Shown here piece after piece: positions 17,629 through 25,435 of a DNA stretch of 64,000 bases (positions are counted from its first letter, which is position 1; every line of letters begins with the position of its first letter). Where the stretch lies: contig NZ_JAQQXQ010000004.1 of the NCBI RefSeq assembly GCF_028595285.1, positions 1-64,000 of the forward strand. The letters run 5' to 3'. Origin of the DNA: Erythrobacter fulvus. GTDB lineage: Bacteria > Pseudomonadota > Alphaproteobacteria > Sphingomonadales > Sphingomonadaceae. The translations under genes and the position numbers were made by a program. The notes beneath the pieces were generated by a model. That model saw nothing but the letters and a program-made list of their open reading frames with translations. It made no database searches and was not told the DNA's origin.

Positions 17629-18639
17629 TCAATGCCCGCGCGCGACCGCGAATTGCGCCGCTTCGGCCATCGCCGCGCGCGCTTTGCTGTCGGGGAAGAT
17701 CGAGATCGCATCAATCGCGCGGTGCGCGAAGTGGCGGGCGCGTTCGCGGGTGTCTTCCAGCGCGTTATGCTTGCCGATCAGCGCGATTGCATGGGCAAGG
17801 TCTTCATCCGAGCTGCGATGCCCGATAATCGCATCCTTCCAGAACTTGCGCTCTTCCTCGTTGCCGCGGGCATAGGCGAGGATCACCGGCAGCGTCATCT
17901 TTCCTTCGCGGAAGTCGTCGCCCTGGTCCTTGCCCATCTCGGCGGCGTCGGAATCATAGTCGATGGCATCATCCACCAGCTGGAAGGCGACACCGAGGTT
18001 GCGGCCATATGCCTCAAGCGCGTGTTCCTGTTCTTCCGAACATTCGGCCACCACCGCGCTGATCTGGCTGGCGGCGGCAAACAGCGCGGCGGTCTTGGCG
18101 CCGATGATGTGGAGGTATTGTTCTTCGCTGGTGTTGATCTGGCGCTGGGCGGAAAGCTGCGAAACCTCCCCTTCCGCGATCACCGCGCTGGCGCGGGACA
18201 GGATCGAGAGAACCCGCAGCGAGCCGTCCTCGGTCATCAGTTCGAAAGCGCGGGAAAACAGGAAATCGCCGACCAGCACCGTCGCCGGATTGCCGAAGAT
18301 GATGTTGGCCGCCGCCTTGCCGCGCCGCAGTTCGCTGCCGTCGACCACGTCGTCGTGCAGCAGGGTGGCGGTGTGGATGAATTCCACCGCCGCGGCGAGC
18401 TTGTGGTGGCGCGTGCCCTTGTAGCCGACCAGTTCCGCCCCGGCGAGCGTCAGCATCGGGCGCAGCCGCTTGCCCCCGCCCGAGATGAGATGCCCGGCAA
18501 GACGCGGGATCAGGGGGATCTCGCTCTGCATCCGGTCAAGGATTACGGCATTGACGGAGTTCATGCCCGCAGCCGTCAGCGACAGCATCGGATCCAGCGT
18601 CGGTGCCTTGCGCGGCAGAGGGACGATATCGGCACTCAT
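17629..18639 (-). CDS. ispB: Long-chain polyprenyl diphosphate synthase (quinone side chain)
   Basis: Trans-prenyltransferase that builds the octa- or decaprenyl side chain of ubiquinone; in this group the quinone is usually Q-10. The 336 residues carry GGGKRLRP (54-61), the first aspartate-rich motif DDVVD (96-100) and the second DDAID (223-227). Chain length cannot be read with confidence from the residues before the first motif. It is the first gene of the ispB-hrpB-NDUFS4-like run. Confidence 0.92.
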   Translation of the reverse strand: MSADIVPLPRKAPTLDPMLSLTAAGMNSVNAVILDRMQSEIPLIPRLAGHLISGGGKRLRPMLTLAGAELVGYKGTRHHKLAAAVEFIHTATLLHDDVVDGSELRRGKAAANIIFGNPATVLVGDFLFSRAFELMTEDGSLRVLSILSRASAVIAEGEVSQLSAQRQINTSEEQYLHIIGAKTAALFAAASQISAVVAECSEEQEHALEAYGRNLGVAFQLVDDAIDYDSDAAEMGKDQGDDFREGKMTLPVILAYARGNEEERKFWKDAIIGHRSSDEDLAHAIALIGKHNALEDTRERARHFAHRAIDAISIFPDSKARAAMAEAAQFAVARGH

Positions 18640-18707
18640 GTCCCCCCGGCATTAGGGCCGCCCGCGCGTGCTTGGCAAGCGCAGAATTGCTGCTAGTTTC
18701 GCGCCCC

Positions 18708-19007
18708 ATGCCGCAGGAAACGCAAGCCCCCGACGCCGTTCTGGCCGCCTATCGCAAAAGCATCGACAATATCGATGCGGCGCTGATCCATATCCTTGCC
18801 GAACGCTTCCGGATCACGCAGGCGGTGGGTGAATACAAGGCGAAGGCAACCTTGCCCCCTGCCGACCCCGATCGCGAGGCGCGCCAGATCGCACGGCTGA
18901 GAAAGCTTTCGGAAGAGGCCAACCTCGATCCCGAATTCTCCGAGAAATTCCTGCGCTTCATCATCGACGAGGTGATCCGCCACCACGAAAAGGCACGCGG
19001 AGGCTGA
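18708..19007 (+). CDS. aroQ: Chorismate mutase, AroQ type
   Basis: Converts chorismate to prephenate, the branch point to phenylalanine and tyrosine. The 99-residue all-helical protein shows the family pattern: YRKSIDNIDAALIHILAERF, VGEYKAKA, and REARQIARLRKLSEEANLDP. The ATG at 18708 has no recognisable ribosome binding site; divergent transcription from ispB leaves only 68 bases, so the message may be short-leadered or leaderless. Confidence 0.9.
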   Translation: MPQETQAPDAVLAAYRKSIDNIDAALIHILAERFRITQAVGEYKAKATLPPADPDREARQIARLRKLSEEANLDPEFSEKFLRFIIDEVIRHHEKARGG

Positions 19008-19015
19008 CAGCTGCC

Positions 19016-19456
19016 TCAGGGCGCCTCGCGTTCGCGCGCAGGCGGTGGGGGCGGCGCGGGCGGCGGTGCTGTGTTGCGCCCCTGCGGCAGCGCCGGCGAA
19101 CCGGGCGGGAGAGGCTTGCCGTTTGCGAGCGATTCGGAAATGTCGCGCTGCGCTTCGAGCGCGTCGGCACGATCACGCAGGAAGCGACGCTCGGCCCGGG
19201 TCAGCCGGATGATTTCCCCGTTGGCGAGCAGGGCATGGCGTCCGCGACCCGGATAGATGATCCCGCCCGAAGTGCAGATCGAACCCTGCCTGCGCGGTTC
19301 ATCGCAGCGCGGGCCGATCGCACCGGGATCAATCACCGGGGGCACGTAAGGGTTGTTGAATACTGTGCGTTCAACATCGAACCCGGAAGAGGATGACGAA
19401 GCACAGCCCCCCAGTGCCAATGCGCCGGCGAGCAGAACCGTGCGAGTTGCCATCAT
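19016..19456 (-). CDS. Hypothetical lipoprotein
   Basis: A 146-residue protein with a signal peptide and lipobox LGGCAS, so likely a membrane-anchored lipoprotein. The middle has a possible disulfide region (PRCDEPRRQGSICTSGGIIYPGRGR) and a helical segment (LTRAERRFLRDRADALEAQRD). The tail is proline-rich (PPPAPPPPP). Convergent with chorismate mutase, separated by only 8 bases. Family not recognised. Confidence 0.7.
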   Translation of the reverse strand: MMATRTVLLAGALALGGCASSSSSGFDVERTVFNNPYVPPVIDPGAIGPRCDEPRRQGSICTSGGIIYPGRGRHALLANGEIIRLTRAERRFLRDRADALEAQRDISESLANGKPLPPGSPALPQGRNTAPPPAPPPPPAREREAP

Positions 19457-19584
19457 CCCTGCGGCCTCCTGTGCGAATGGTACGAAATCAATCCCTTGGT
19501 AGGCGTGAACCGGGCCTGAACCTGACGGGTGGGGCCATGGCAGGCCACGCAGCCGGAGCTTGGCCGCGTGACCTGTGCCACATG

Positions 19585-20160
19585 TCAGCCGCGCGGGCGC
19601 TTGCCGCCCCGGGCGCGCGGCGACTTGCTGCCGGGTGCCGCGGTGCGCGGGCCGCTGCGGGTGATGTTGGTGCTCACCTGTCCGTCGGCGCGCGTGGTGG
19701 TGCGGTTGCGGTCATACACTGTCTCGCCCGCGCCGTTGGTTGCAGTCTGGCGCGCCCAGGAATTGCCCTTGCCGTCGCGCCCGCGCTCGCCTGCGAGGTT
19801 CAGCGTTTCGCCGCCGCGTCCGGTCGCGGTGCCGGTGAAGGTAGAACCATTATCGGTGCGTACCCGTTCGCCCGACAGGGTGCGGGTGTTTCCCTGCGGT
19901 CCGGTCTGCACGACGTTCACGGTCGAACCGGTATCGGTGCGCTGGCGAACGGCAGTCGTCGTCGCGGTGTTGCCGGTGGCGATGTTGGTGACTTCCCGCT
20001 CGCGTGTGGAAGTGCCGCTCTCCCGGTTGACCGTAGTCGTCCGCGTTCCGTTGACCTTCGGGCCTTCAAAGGTGCGGGTGCGGGTCTGATCCTGCGCGGC
20101 GGCAGGCAGGGAAAATGCCAGCGCGGTCAGCGTGGCGAGCATCAGGGGGGTCTTGATCAT
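19585..20160 (-). CDS. Secreted threonine/arginine-rich repetitive protein
   Basis: From the ATG at 20160 (GAGGA upstream) the product has 191 residues with a signal peptide ending ...LPAAAQ. The mature chain is a series of strand-like repeats of roughly 20 residues, rich in Thr, Gly, Asn and Arg. Examples are TGNTATTTAVRQRTDTGST, GPQGNTRTLSGERVRTDNGST and GRGGETLNLAGERGRDGKG, suggesting a beta-solenoid or fibre. The tail is strongly basic (KSPRARGGKRPRG). Function unknown; a surface or periplasmic scaffold is plausible. Confidence 0.65.
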   Translation of the reverse strand: MIKTPLMLATLTALAFSLPAAAQDQTRTRTFEGPKVNGTRTTTVNRESGTSTREREVTNIATGNTATTTAVRQRTDTGSTVNVVQTGPQGNTRTLSGERVRTDNGSTFTGTATGRGGETLNLAGERGRDGKGNSWARQTATNGAGETVYDRNRTTTRADGQVSTNITRSGPRTAAPGSKSPRARGGKRPRG

Positions 20161-20286
20161 TGCCAAATTCCTCATCCGTTTCGTGACTTTCGGCATCCAT
20201 CCCGCCGTGTCGGGGGCATGCGGCGGCGGACATGAGGAAAACGGACGGGGAGCGGCTACCCTTCGCGAAAGCTACGTTATCTTCGT

Positions 20287-21279
20287 TCAGCGGGGGCTTT
20301 CGTCCGGCGCTATGCCGGAGGGGGACACCACTTCCGGCATGTCCTGCGGCGGCGCTTCGGGAACCGGCCCATCGACCGCCGCCGGAACCCCGTCGCGCAG
20401 ACGCTGCTGTTGACGCTGGCGCCAGGCTTCCATCAGCTCGCGGCGCTGTTCGGGCGGCAGGCGGCGCAGCGCCTCGCGCCGTTGTTCGGGCGTCATCTGC
20501 CGCAGCCGCTCAAACCGTTCGCGCCGTTCGAGCGCGCGGACATCCTCGCGCAAGGGGCGGATGATGTCCTCGCCGGTCAGCGCCTCGCCGCTCTCGATCC
20601 GCTCGCGCAGTTCCTCGCGCCGCGCTTCGATCCGCTGCGAGGCCAGCCCTTCGCGGCGCGTGCGTTCTTCCTCGATGCGCTGACGCAGGCGGGCTTCCTC
20701 CTCCGGAGTCGGCACGGGCAGCCCCGCAGCCCGGCGACGCTCCTTCTCGCGCTCGATGCGCTCGTCGAGCAACTGACGGCGGGCCTCCATCCGACCTTGC
20801 CGCACCTCATCGATCCGGCGGAAGGCCTCGGCAAGTTCCTCCGGGGTGTCGATCGCGCCCTCGATCCGCACCGGCGCGAGCGCGGCGGGTGCAGGGTCGG
20901 CAGGCGGCTTGATCGCGGGCGCAGGCGCGGCGACGACAGGCGGCACCCTTTCCTTGCCGGTGATGCTGGCCCACACCTTTTCTGGTGTGGGCACGGGGAC
21001 GCCGACGCGTTCAAGCAGCCCGGTCGCGGCCGCTGCCGTTGCCAGCGCGCCGAAGCCGACCGCGCCGATGGCGATGCGCCGCCCCAGCCGCCAGCCGCGC
21101 GCGCCTCCGCCACCAGACCGTCGCAGTTCGGGAAGCGGTGCCGGACGTGCCTGCGCAGCGACCAGAACCTTGTCGGCAAATCCGGCAGGCAGTTCGGGCA
21201 CGGCGAAATCGTCGAGCGCCCGGGCTAGCTGGCTGCCGCGTGCGATGGGGGCGTCCTGATCGTTTTCGTTCACGCTCAT
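20287..21279 (-). CDS. Single-pass membrane protein with long charged helix; probable partner of the ECF sigma factor
   Basis: From the ATG at 21279 (AGGGAG upstream) the protein has 330 residues. It has a short N-terminal cytoplasmic part (ARALDDFAVPELPAGF...), one transmembrane segment (about 70-88), then an Ala/Pro linker and a very long Arg/Glu-rich helix (about 150-290), ending in LPPEQRRELMEAWRQRQ repeats. Its start overlaps the sigma factor stop by four bases. That position and topology fit a membrane anti-sigma factor with an unusual periplasmic sensor, but no zinc-type ASD motif is seen. Confidence 0.65.
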   Translation of the reverse strand: MSVNENDQDAPIARGSQLARALDDFAVPELPAGFADKVLVAAQARPAPLPELRRSGGGGARGWRLGRRIAIGAVGFGALATAAAATGLLERVGVPVPTPEKVWASITGKERVPPVVAAPAPAIKPPADPAPAALAPVRIEGAIDTPEELAEAFRRIDEVRQGRMEARRQLLDERIEREKERRRAAGLPVPTPEEEARLRQRIEEERTRREGLASQRIEARREELRERIESGEALTGEDIIRPLREDVRALERRERFERLRQMTPEQRREALRRLPPEQRRELMEAWRQRQQQRLRDGVPAAVDGPVPEAPPQDMPEVVSPSGIAPDESPR

Positions 21280-21881
21280 CGCGCGTCTCCCTGCGCGGCG
21301 AAGGCTTGCCGCAGGCCCGCGCGGGCGCGATGAAGCAGGCTCTCGAACGCCTTGATGTTCATGTCCATAGCCGCAGCCGCCTCGGCATTGGGCAGTTCCT
21401 CGTAATAGGTCAGCACGATCGCCGCGCGCTGACGTTCTGGCAGCGCCAGTACAAGCGCGCGCGCGGTGCCGTCGCGCTGATCGGCCTCGATCATCGCATC
21501 TGCCAGCGGCGCCTCGTCCGCACGCTCGGGCACTTCCTCGCCCGATACCCGCCGCGCCTGCCGCAGCCGGTCGATCGCGAGATTGGTGACGACCCGTGCC
21601 AGCCAGCCCGACAGCCGCAGGGCACCGCCCGCAGGCGTGCCCGCCGGATGCCGCGCGGCCAGCCGCGGCGCATGATCCCACAATCGCAAGCAAGCTTCCT
21701 GCACAATATCCTCGGCTTCGTGAGCATCACCGGTCATGCGGAAAGCAACCCGGTTGAGCGGCCCGGCATAACGCGCGATCACCTCGCGCAGAGCCACCGC
21801 GTCTCGCGCCGCCAGCCGCGCGACCAGCGCCGCGTCATCGGCCGCAGGGGCCGCGGGTGAAGGCTCACCACTGGCGGTCAT
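21276..21881 (-). CDS. RNA polymerase sigma factor, ECF (sigma-70 family)
   Basis: A 201-residue alternative sigma factor. Region 2 is visible (YAGPLNRVAFRMTGDAHEAEDIVQEACLRLW) and region 4 (LPERQRAAIVLTYYEELPNAEAAAAMDMNIKAFESLLHRAR). The start at 21881 gives the usual length; the long in-frame extension upstream is non-coding in appearance. It is co-transcribed with the downstream membrane protein, which probably controls it. Target promoters are unknown. Confidence 0.88.
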   Translation of the reverse strand: MTASGEPSPAAPAADDAALVARLAARDAVALREVIARYAGPLNRVAFRMTGDAHEAEDIVQEACLRLWDHAPRLAARHPAGTPAGGALRLSGWLARVVTNLAIDRLRQARRVSGEEVPERADEAPLADAMIEADQRDGTARALVLALPERQRAAIVLTYYEELPNAEAAAAMDMNIKAFESLLHRARAGLRQAFAAQGDAR

Positions 21882-21972
21882 GTCTGCGCGCAAAAGGCCT
21901 CGTCTACGGTTGCATCTTTCGGGTTGCTCCGGACCGTTAACGCGCGGCCGCGCGAAACCCTTCGCAGGTTCT

Positions 21973-23481
21973 TCACGCGCGGGGCAAGCGCAGTTCGACC
22001 AGCAATCCGCCGAGGTCCTCACTGGTGCCGAGTTCGACGCTGCCGCCGTAGATTTCCGCCACGTCGCGCACGATCGCAAGGCCAAGGCCGGTGCCCGGCT
22101 TGCCGGTATCGAGCCGCGCGCCGCGATCGAAGATGCGGGTGCGTTCGGCCGCCGGAATGCCGGGGCCGTCATCCTCGATCCAGATCAGGCATTGTCCGGC
22201 ACGACTTTCGGCACCCTCATCCTCGGGGTCGATCGTAACGAACACACTGCCGCCGCCATATTTGGCCGCGTTCTCGATCAGATTGCCGAGCATCTCGTCC
22301 AGATCCTGCCGCTCGATGGCGACTTCGACGGTGCGGCTGCCGGCAATGTCGAGCCGCCCTTGCGGATAGAGTCGCTCGACCGCGCGCCGCACTGCCTCGG
22401 CACTGGCGAAGACATTGGTGCGTGCATGGCCAACCGCACGGCGGCCCACGGCGCGGGCACGGGCGAGATGGTGATCGACATGACGCTGCATCGTGCGCGT
22501 TTCGCGCATAACGGTCGCGCCCAGATCCGGCGCGCGTGCAGTGGCGGCATTGGTCAGCACGGTCAGCGGCGTCTTGAGCGCATGGGCGAGATTGCCCGCG
22601 TGGCGCCGGGCTTCCTCGGCCTGGCGCTCGGAATGTCCGAGCAGCGCGTTGAGCTCCTCCACCAGCGGCTGCACTTCCAGCGGCAGCGGCTCGGTGATGC
22701 GGCCCGCCCCGGTGGTGCGCAGGTTCTGGATCGCCGCGCGCACCCGCCGCAGGGGAGAAAGGCCGTAACGGATCTGCAGCAGCGCCATCACCAGCAAGCC
22801 CAGCCCCAGAACGGCGAAGCTCCAGATCAGGATCAGCCGCACCCGGTATATCTGTGCGTCCATCTGCTCGGTCGCGCTGGCCACGGCGAAGGTCCAGCGC
22901 GTCTCGCTGCCGGGCAGGATCACAGTGCGTTCGGCAATGCGCAGCGGCTCGCCGGGGAACTGCGCGGAATTGTAGAAATGCACATCGCTGTCGAAATGAT
23001 CGGCATCGCTGCGCACGCCTTCCAGTTGGAGCGTGCGATCCCACAGGCTGCGCGAGGGCCAGGGTTCGTAGCTTGCTCCGCTGATCTGCCAATAGAGGCC
23101 GCTGCCGGGTTCCAGAAAGCGTTGGTCGCCCAGAGTACGATAGAAATAGACCTCGCCGCTGGCGTCGATCTCGGCTGAGGCGATCATCGCGGTAAGGATG
23201 TAGTCGAGCTGTTCGTCGAAGTTCGATTCCACCTGTGTGGTCAGCGTGCGTTCGAGCGCGATACCGCCGCCCAGCAGCAGGACGAAGATCCACCCAGCCG
23301 CGATCAGTACCATGCGCCGGGCAAGGCTGGCCCGCGGGCGGGCCGGCAGGGCTGCCAGTGCGGCGTCCGGCACGGCTTCGGCCTCGCCCGCGGGCAAGCC
23401 GGTCTGTGCGTCGCCGCCCTCGTCCGGCGCCTCAGGCGCGCGGAGCTTCGGCGGGGTCGTCGAGGCTGTAACCGAGGCCAC
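21973..23481 (-). CDS. Two-component sensor histidine kinase
   Basis: Inner-membrane kinase of 502 residues: two transmembrane segments (about 57-75 and 214-236) around a periplasmic sensor domain, a HAMP-like region, the phosphoacceptor His300 in LAHALKTPL, and the ATPase domain (NLIENAAKYGG, DDGPGIP, GTGLGLAIV). The start at 23481 overlaps the response regulator gene by 50 bases; a later start near Met57 would remove the Pro/Ala-rich cytoplasmic tail. Partner of the adjacent OmpR-type regulator. The layout resembles PhoQ/CreC-like envelope sensors; signal unknown. Confidence 0.9.
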   Translation of the reverse strand: MASVTASTTPPKLRAPEAPDEGGDAQTGLPAGEAEAVPDAALAALPARPRASLARRMVLIAAGWIFVLLLGGGIALERTLTTQVESNFDEQLDYILTAMIASAEIDASGEVYFYRTLGDQRFLEPGSGLYWQISGASYEPWPSRSLWDRTLQLEGVRSDADHFDSDVHFYNSAQFPGEPLRIAERTVILPGSETRWTFAVASATEQMDAQIYRVRLILIWSFAVLGLGLLVMALLQIRYGLSPLRRVRAAIQNLRTTGAGRITEPLPLEVQPLVEELNALLGHSERQAEEARRHAGNLAHALKTPLTVLTNAATARAPDLGATVMRETRTMQRHVDHHLARARAVGRRAVGHARTNVFASAEAVRRAVERLYPQGRLDIAGSRTVEVAIERQDLDEMLGNLIENAAKYGGGSVFVTIDPEDEGAESRAGQCLIWIEDDGPGIPAAERTRIFDRGARLDTGKPGTGLGLAIVRDVAEIYGGSVELGTSEDLGGLLVELRLPRA

Positions 23482-24109
23482 GGATGGTCGTTATCACGTC
23501 TGCGCCAAGCTTCTTGCGGATACGGGTGACGAAGACTTCGATGGTGTTCGAATCCCGGTCGAAATCCTGATCATAGATATGCTCGATCAGCTCGGTGCGG
23601 CTGACCACCTTGCCCTTGTGGTGCATCAGGTAGGACAGCAGCTTGTATTCCTGCGCGGTCAGCTTGACCGGCTCGCCCGCCAGCGTGACCCGGCCCGAAC
23701 GGGTGTCCAGCCGCACGTCGCCGGCGGTCAGTTCGGATGAGGTGTTGCCCGAAGCGCGGCGGATCAGCGCGCGCAGACGGGCAATCAGTTCCTCGGTCTG
23801 GAACGGCTTGGCGAGATAATCATCCGCGCCCGCATCAAGCCCCGCGACCTTGTCCGACCAGCTGTCGCGCGCCGTCAGCACGAGCACCGGAAAGGTGCGG
23901 CCCTCGCGCCGCCACATGCCGAGCACGGTCAGCCCGTCGATTTCCGGCAGACCAAGATCGAGGATCACCGCATCGTAATCCTCGGTCGAGCCCATGAAGT
24001 GCCCGTCCTCGCCATCGACCGAAAGATCGACGGCATAGCCGTTATGCTCCAGCGTCGACTTGAGCTGCGCGCCCAGCGTGGGCTCATCCTCGACGATCAG
24101 AATACGCAT
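23432..24109 (-). CDS. OmpR/PhoB-family response regulator
   Basis: A 225-residue transcription factor. The receiver domain has the acidic pocket (VEDE), phosphoacceptor Asp51 in ILDLGLPEIDGL and Lys101 in LAKPF. The winged-helix DNA-binding domain ends with the characteristic SNTIEVFVTRIRKKLG and TIRGLGYSL. Its 3' end overlaps the kinase gene. It is preceded by genes for a PepSY protein and a SIMPL protein on the same strand, possible targets or partners. Confidence 0.92.
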   Translation of the reverse strand: MRILIVEDEPTLGAQLKSTLEHNGYAVDLSVDGEDGHFMGSTEDYDAVILDLGLPEIDGLTVLGMWRREGRTFPVLVLTARDSWSDKVAGLDAGADDYLAKPFQTEELIARLRALIRRASGNTSSELTAGDVRLDTRSGRVTLAGEPVKLTAQEYKLLSYLMHHKGKVVSRTELIEHIYDQDFDRDSNTIEVFVTRIRKKLGADVITTIRGLGYSLDDPAEAPRA

Positions 24110-24219
24110 GTTCCACCATTTTCCTGCTGCCTGAACGGCGGTTTGGTGCGCTTTTGCCGCGCCAGCGTCAAGCAGACGCGACGGGAAGACCCGCCGCCTG
24201 TCCCCCGATCATGCGGCAC

Positions 24220-24534
24220 TCAGCGCGACCGTCCGATCACCTTGCCCGTGCGGGCATCGACATCGACATAGGTTACGCGCCCGTCCTTGATGAACTTGAG
24301 CCGATAGGCGCGTGCAGTCGAATCATAGGCCGGGCCCAGATATTCGCTGTCGCGCATCTGCGGCAGGATGCGCCGCTCGATCTCGCGCAGCGAAAGCTGG
24401 GTGCCGGCCTGCGCGTCGCGCCGCGCCTCGCCCTGATCCCCGCGCGGCGGCTCCTGCGCCGCAGCCGGTGCGACGAGACCCGCCACTGCCAGAGCGGCGA
24501 GAATACCTGCAAAGAAAGAACGAAGACGTTTCAT
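24220..24534 (-). CDS. PepSY-domain periplasmic protein
   Basis: A 104-residue exported protein: signal peptide MKRLRSFFAGILAAL...APAAAQ, then one PepSY domain (SLREIERRILPQM, YRLKFIKDGRVTYVDVDARTGKVIG). PepSY proteins are thought to inhibit proteases or sense envelope state. The ATG at 24534 has GGAG upstream. A PepSY gene directly upstream of an OmpR regulator and kinase is a recurring arrangement and suggests a role in that signalling system. Confidence 0.8.
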   Translation of the reverse strand: MKRLRSFFAGILAALAVAGLVAPAAAQEPPRGDQGEARRDAQAGTQLSLREIERRILPQMRDSEYLGPAYDSTARAYRLKFIKDGRVTYVDVDARTGKVIGRSR

Positions 24535-24584
24535 GGTGTCTCCATGCCTAGCGGCGCGGCTTTGAACAAGGTGTGAATGGGCCA

Positions 24585-25334
24585 TCACCCTGCCTCGGGT
24601 GTATCCTTGTTGACTAGTTCATAGGTGATCGAGATGCTGATGCCGGTTGAAACCATGCCAGGTTGCACGGGTGGCGGCGCGGCCGAAGGCATGTCGGCGC
24701 TCATCCGCAGCATCGCGCTTTCCGGCATAGGCCCGCTGCCCGAAATGCTTTCCCGGACCGAAAGCACCCTTGCCCCGTCATAGCCAAGCATGGCGGCATA
24801 GGCGGTGGCACGATCGGTCGCCCGCTCAAGCGCACGCTTGCGCGCCGCGTCCTTCGCGGCATCGTCGTTCTCGATACTGAAATTCGGCCCGGAAAGATCG
24901 GTTGCACCGGCAGCCACCAGCGCGTCGAGCACCTTGCCGGTATCCTCGATCTTGCGCAGTTTGACGCTGACCCGGTTCGACACCTGATAGCCGCGGAAGA
25001 TCTGCCGCTGGCCCTCGCGGTCGTAATCATAGCGAGCATTGAGATTGATGCCGGTGGTCTGGATGTCCTTCTCGGCAATGCCCAGCGCCTTGATGCGGTC
25101 GATCACCTTCTGCATTTCGGCAGAGTTCATCCGCAGCGCCTCCACCGCAGTCGGTGCCTCGCTGGTGACGCCCGCGCCGATGGTAGCCATATCGGGGGCA
25201 ACCGTGACGGCTTCGTAGATGTCGAGTTCTATCACCGGGCCGCTCGCGTCGATCTCGACATTGGCGGCATAGGTCTGCGCAGGCAGTGCAAGCGCCGCGG
25301 CAGTGGCGGCAAGAGCAAGTGCGGGACGGATCAT
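24585..25334 (-). CDS. SIMPL domain (DUF541) periplasmic protein
   Basis: A 249-residue exported protein with a signal peptide and the SIMPL/DUF541 fold: VAPDMATIGAGVTSEAPTAVEAL near the start, IAEKDIQTTGINLNARYDYDR, YQVSNRVSVKLRKIEDTGKVLDALVAAGA, and the tail ISISITYELV. E. coli YggE of this family protects against oxidative stress. The start at 25334 has GGAGG upstream. It precedes the PepSY gene by 50 bases and may be in one operon with the two-component system. Confidence 0.82.
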   Translation of the reverse strand: MIRPALALAATAAALALPAQTYAANVEIDASGPVIELDIYEAVTVAPDMATIGAGVTSEAPTAVEALRMNSAEMQKVIDRIKALGIAEKDIQTTGINLNARYDYDREGQRQIFRGYQVSNRVSVKLRKIEDTGKVLDALVAAGATDLSGPNFSIENDDAAKDAARKRALERATDRATAYAAMLGYDGARVLSVRESISGSGPMPESAMLRMSADMPSAAPPPVQPGMVSTGISISITYELVNKDTPEAG

Positions 25335-25435
25335 AAGCGGTTCCTCCATTAAGCCCGTCCCATTGGACGCGTGCAGCTTTCGCACTACTGAACCGCCTTG
25401 GCAGGTTCCAGACAAGTCCCTAGGTGGCGCAGGCC

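Noticed and set aside
15178-24400. Many long rightward open frames opposite hrpB, ispB, the ECF pair and the kinase
   Set aside because: High-GC coding DNA commonly gives long antisense frames. None has a family motif, and the leftward genes are unambiguous.
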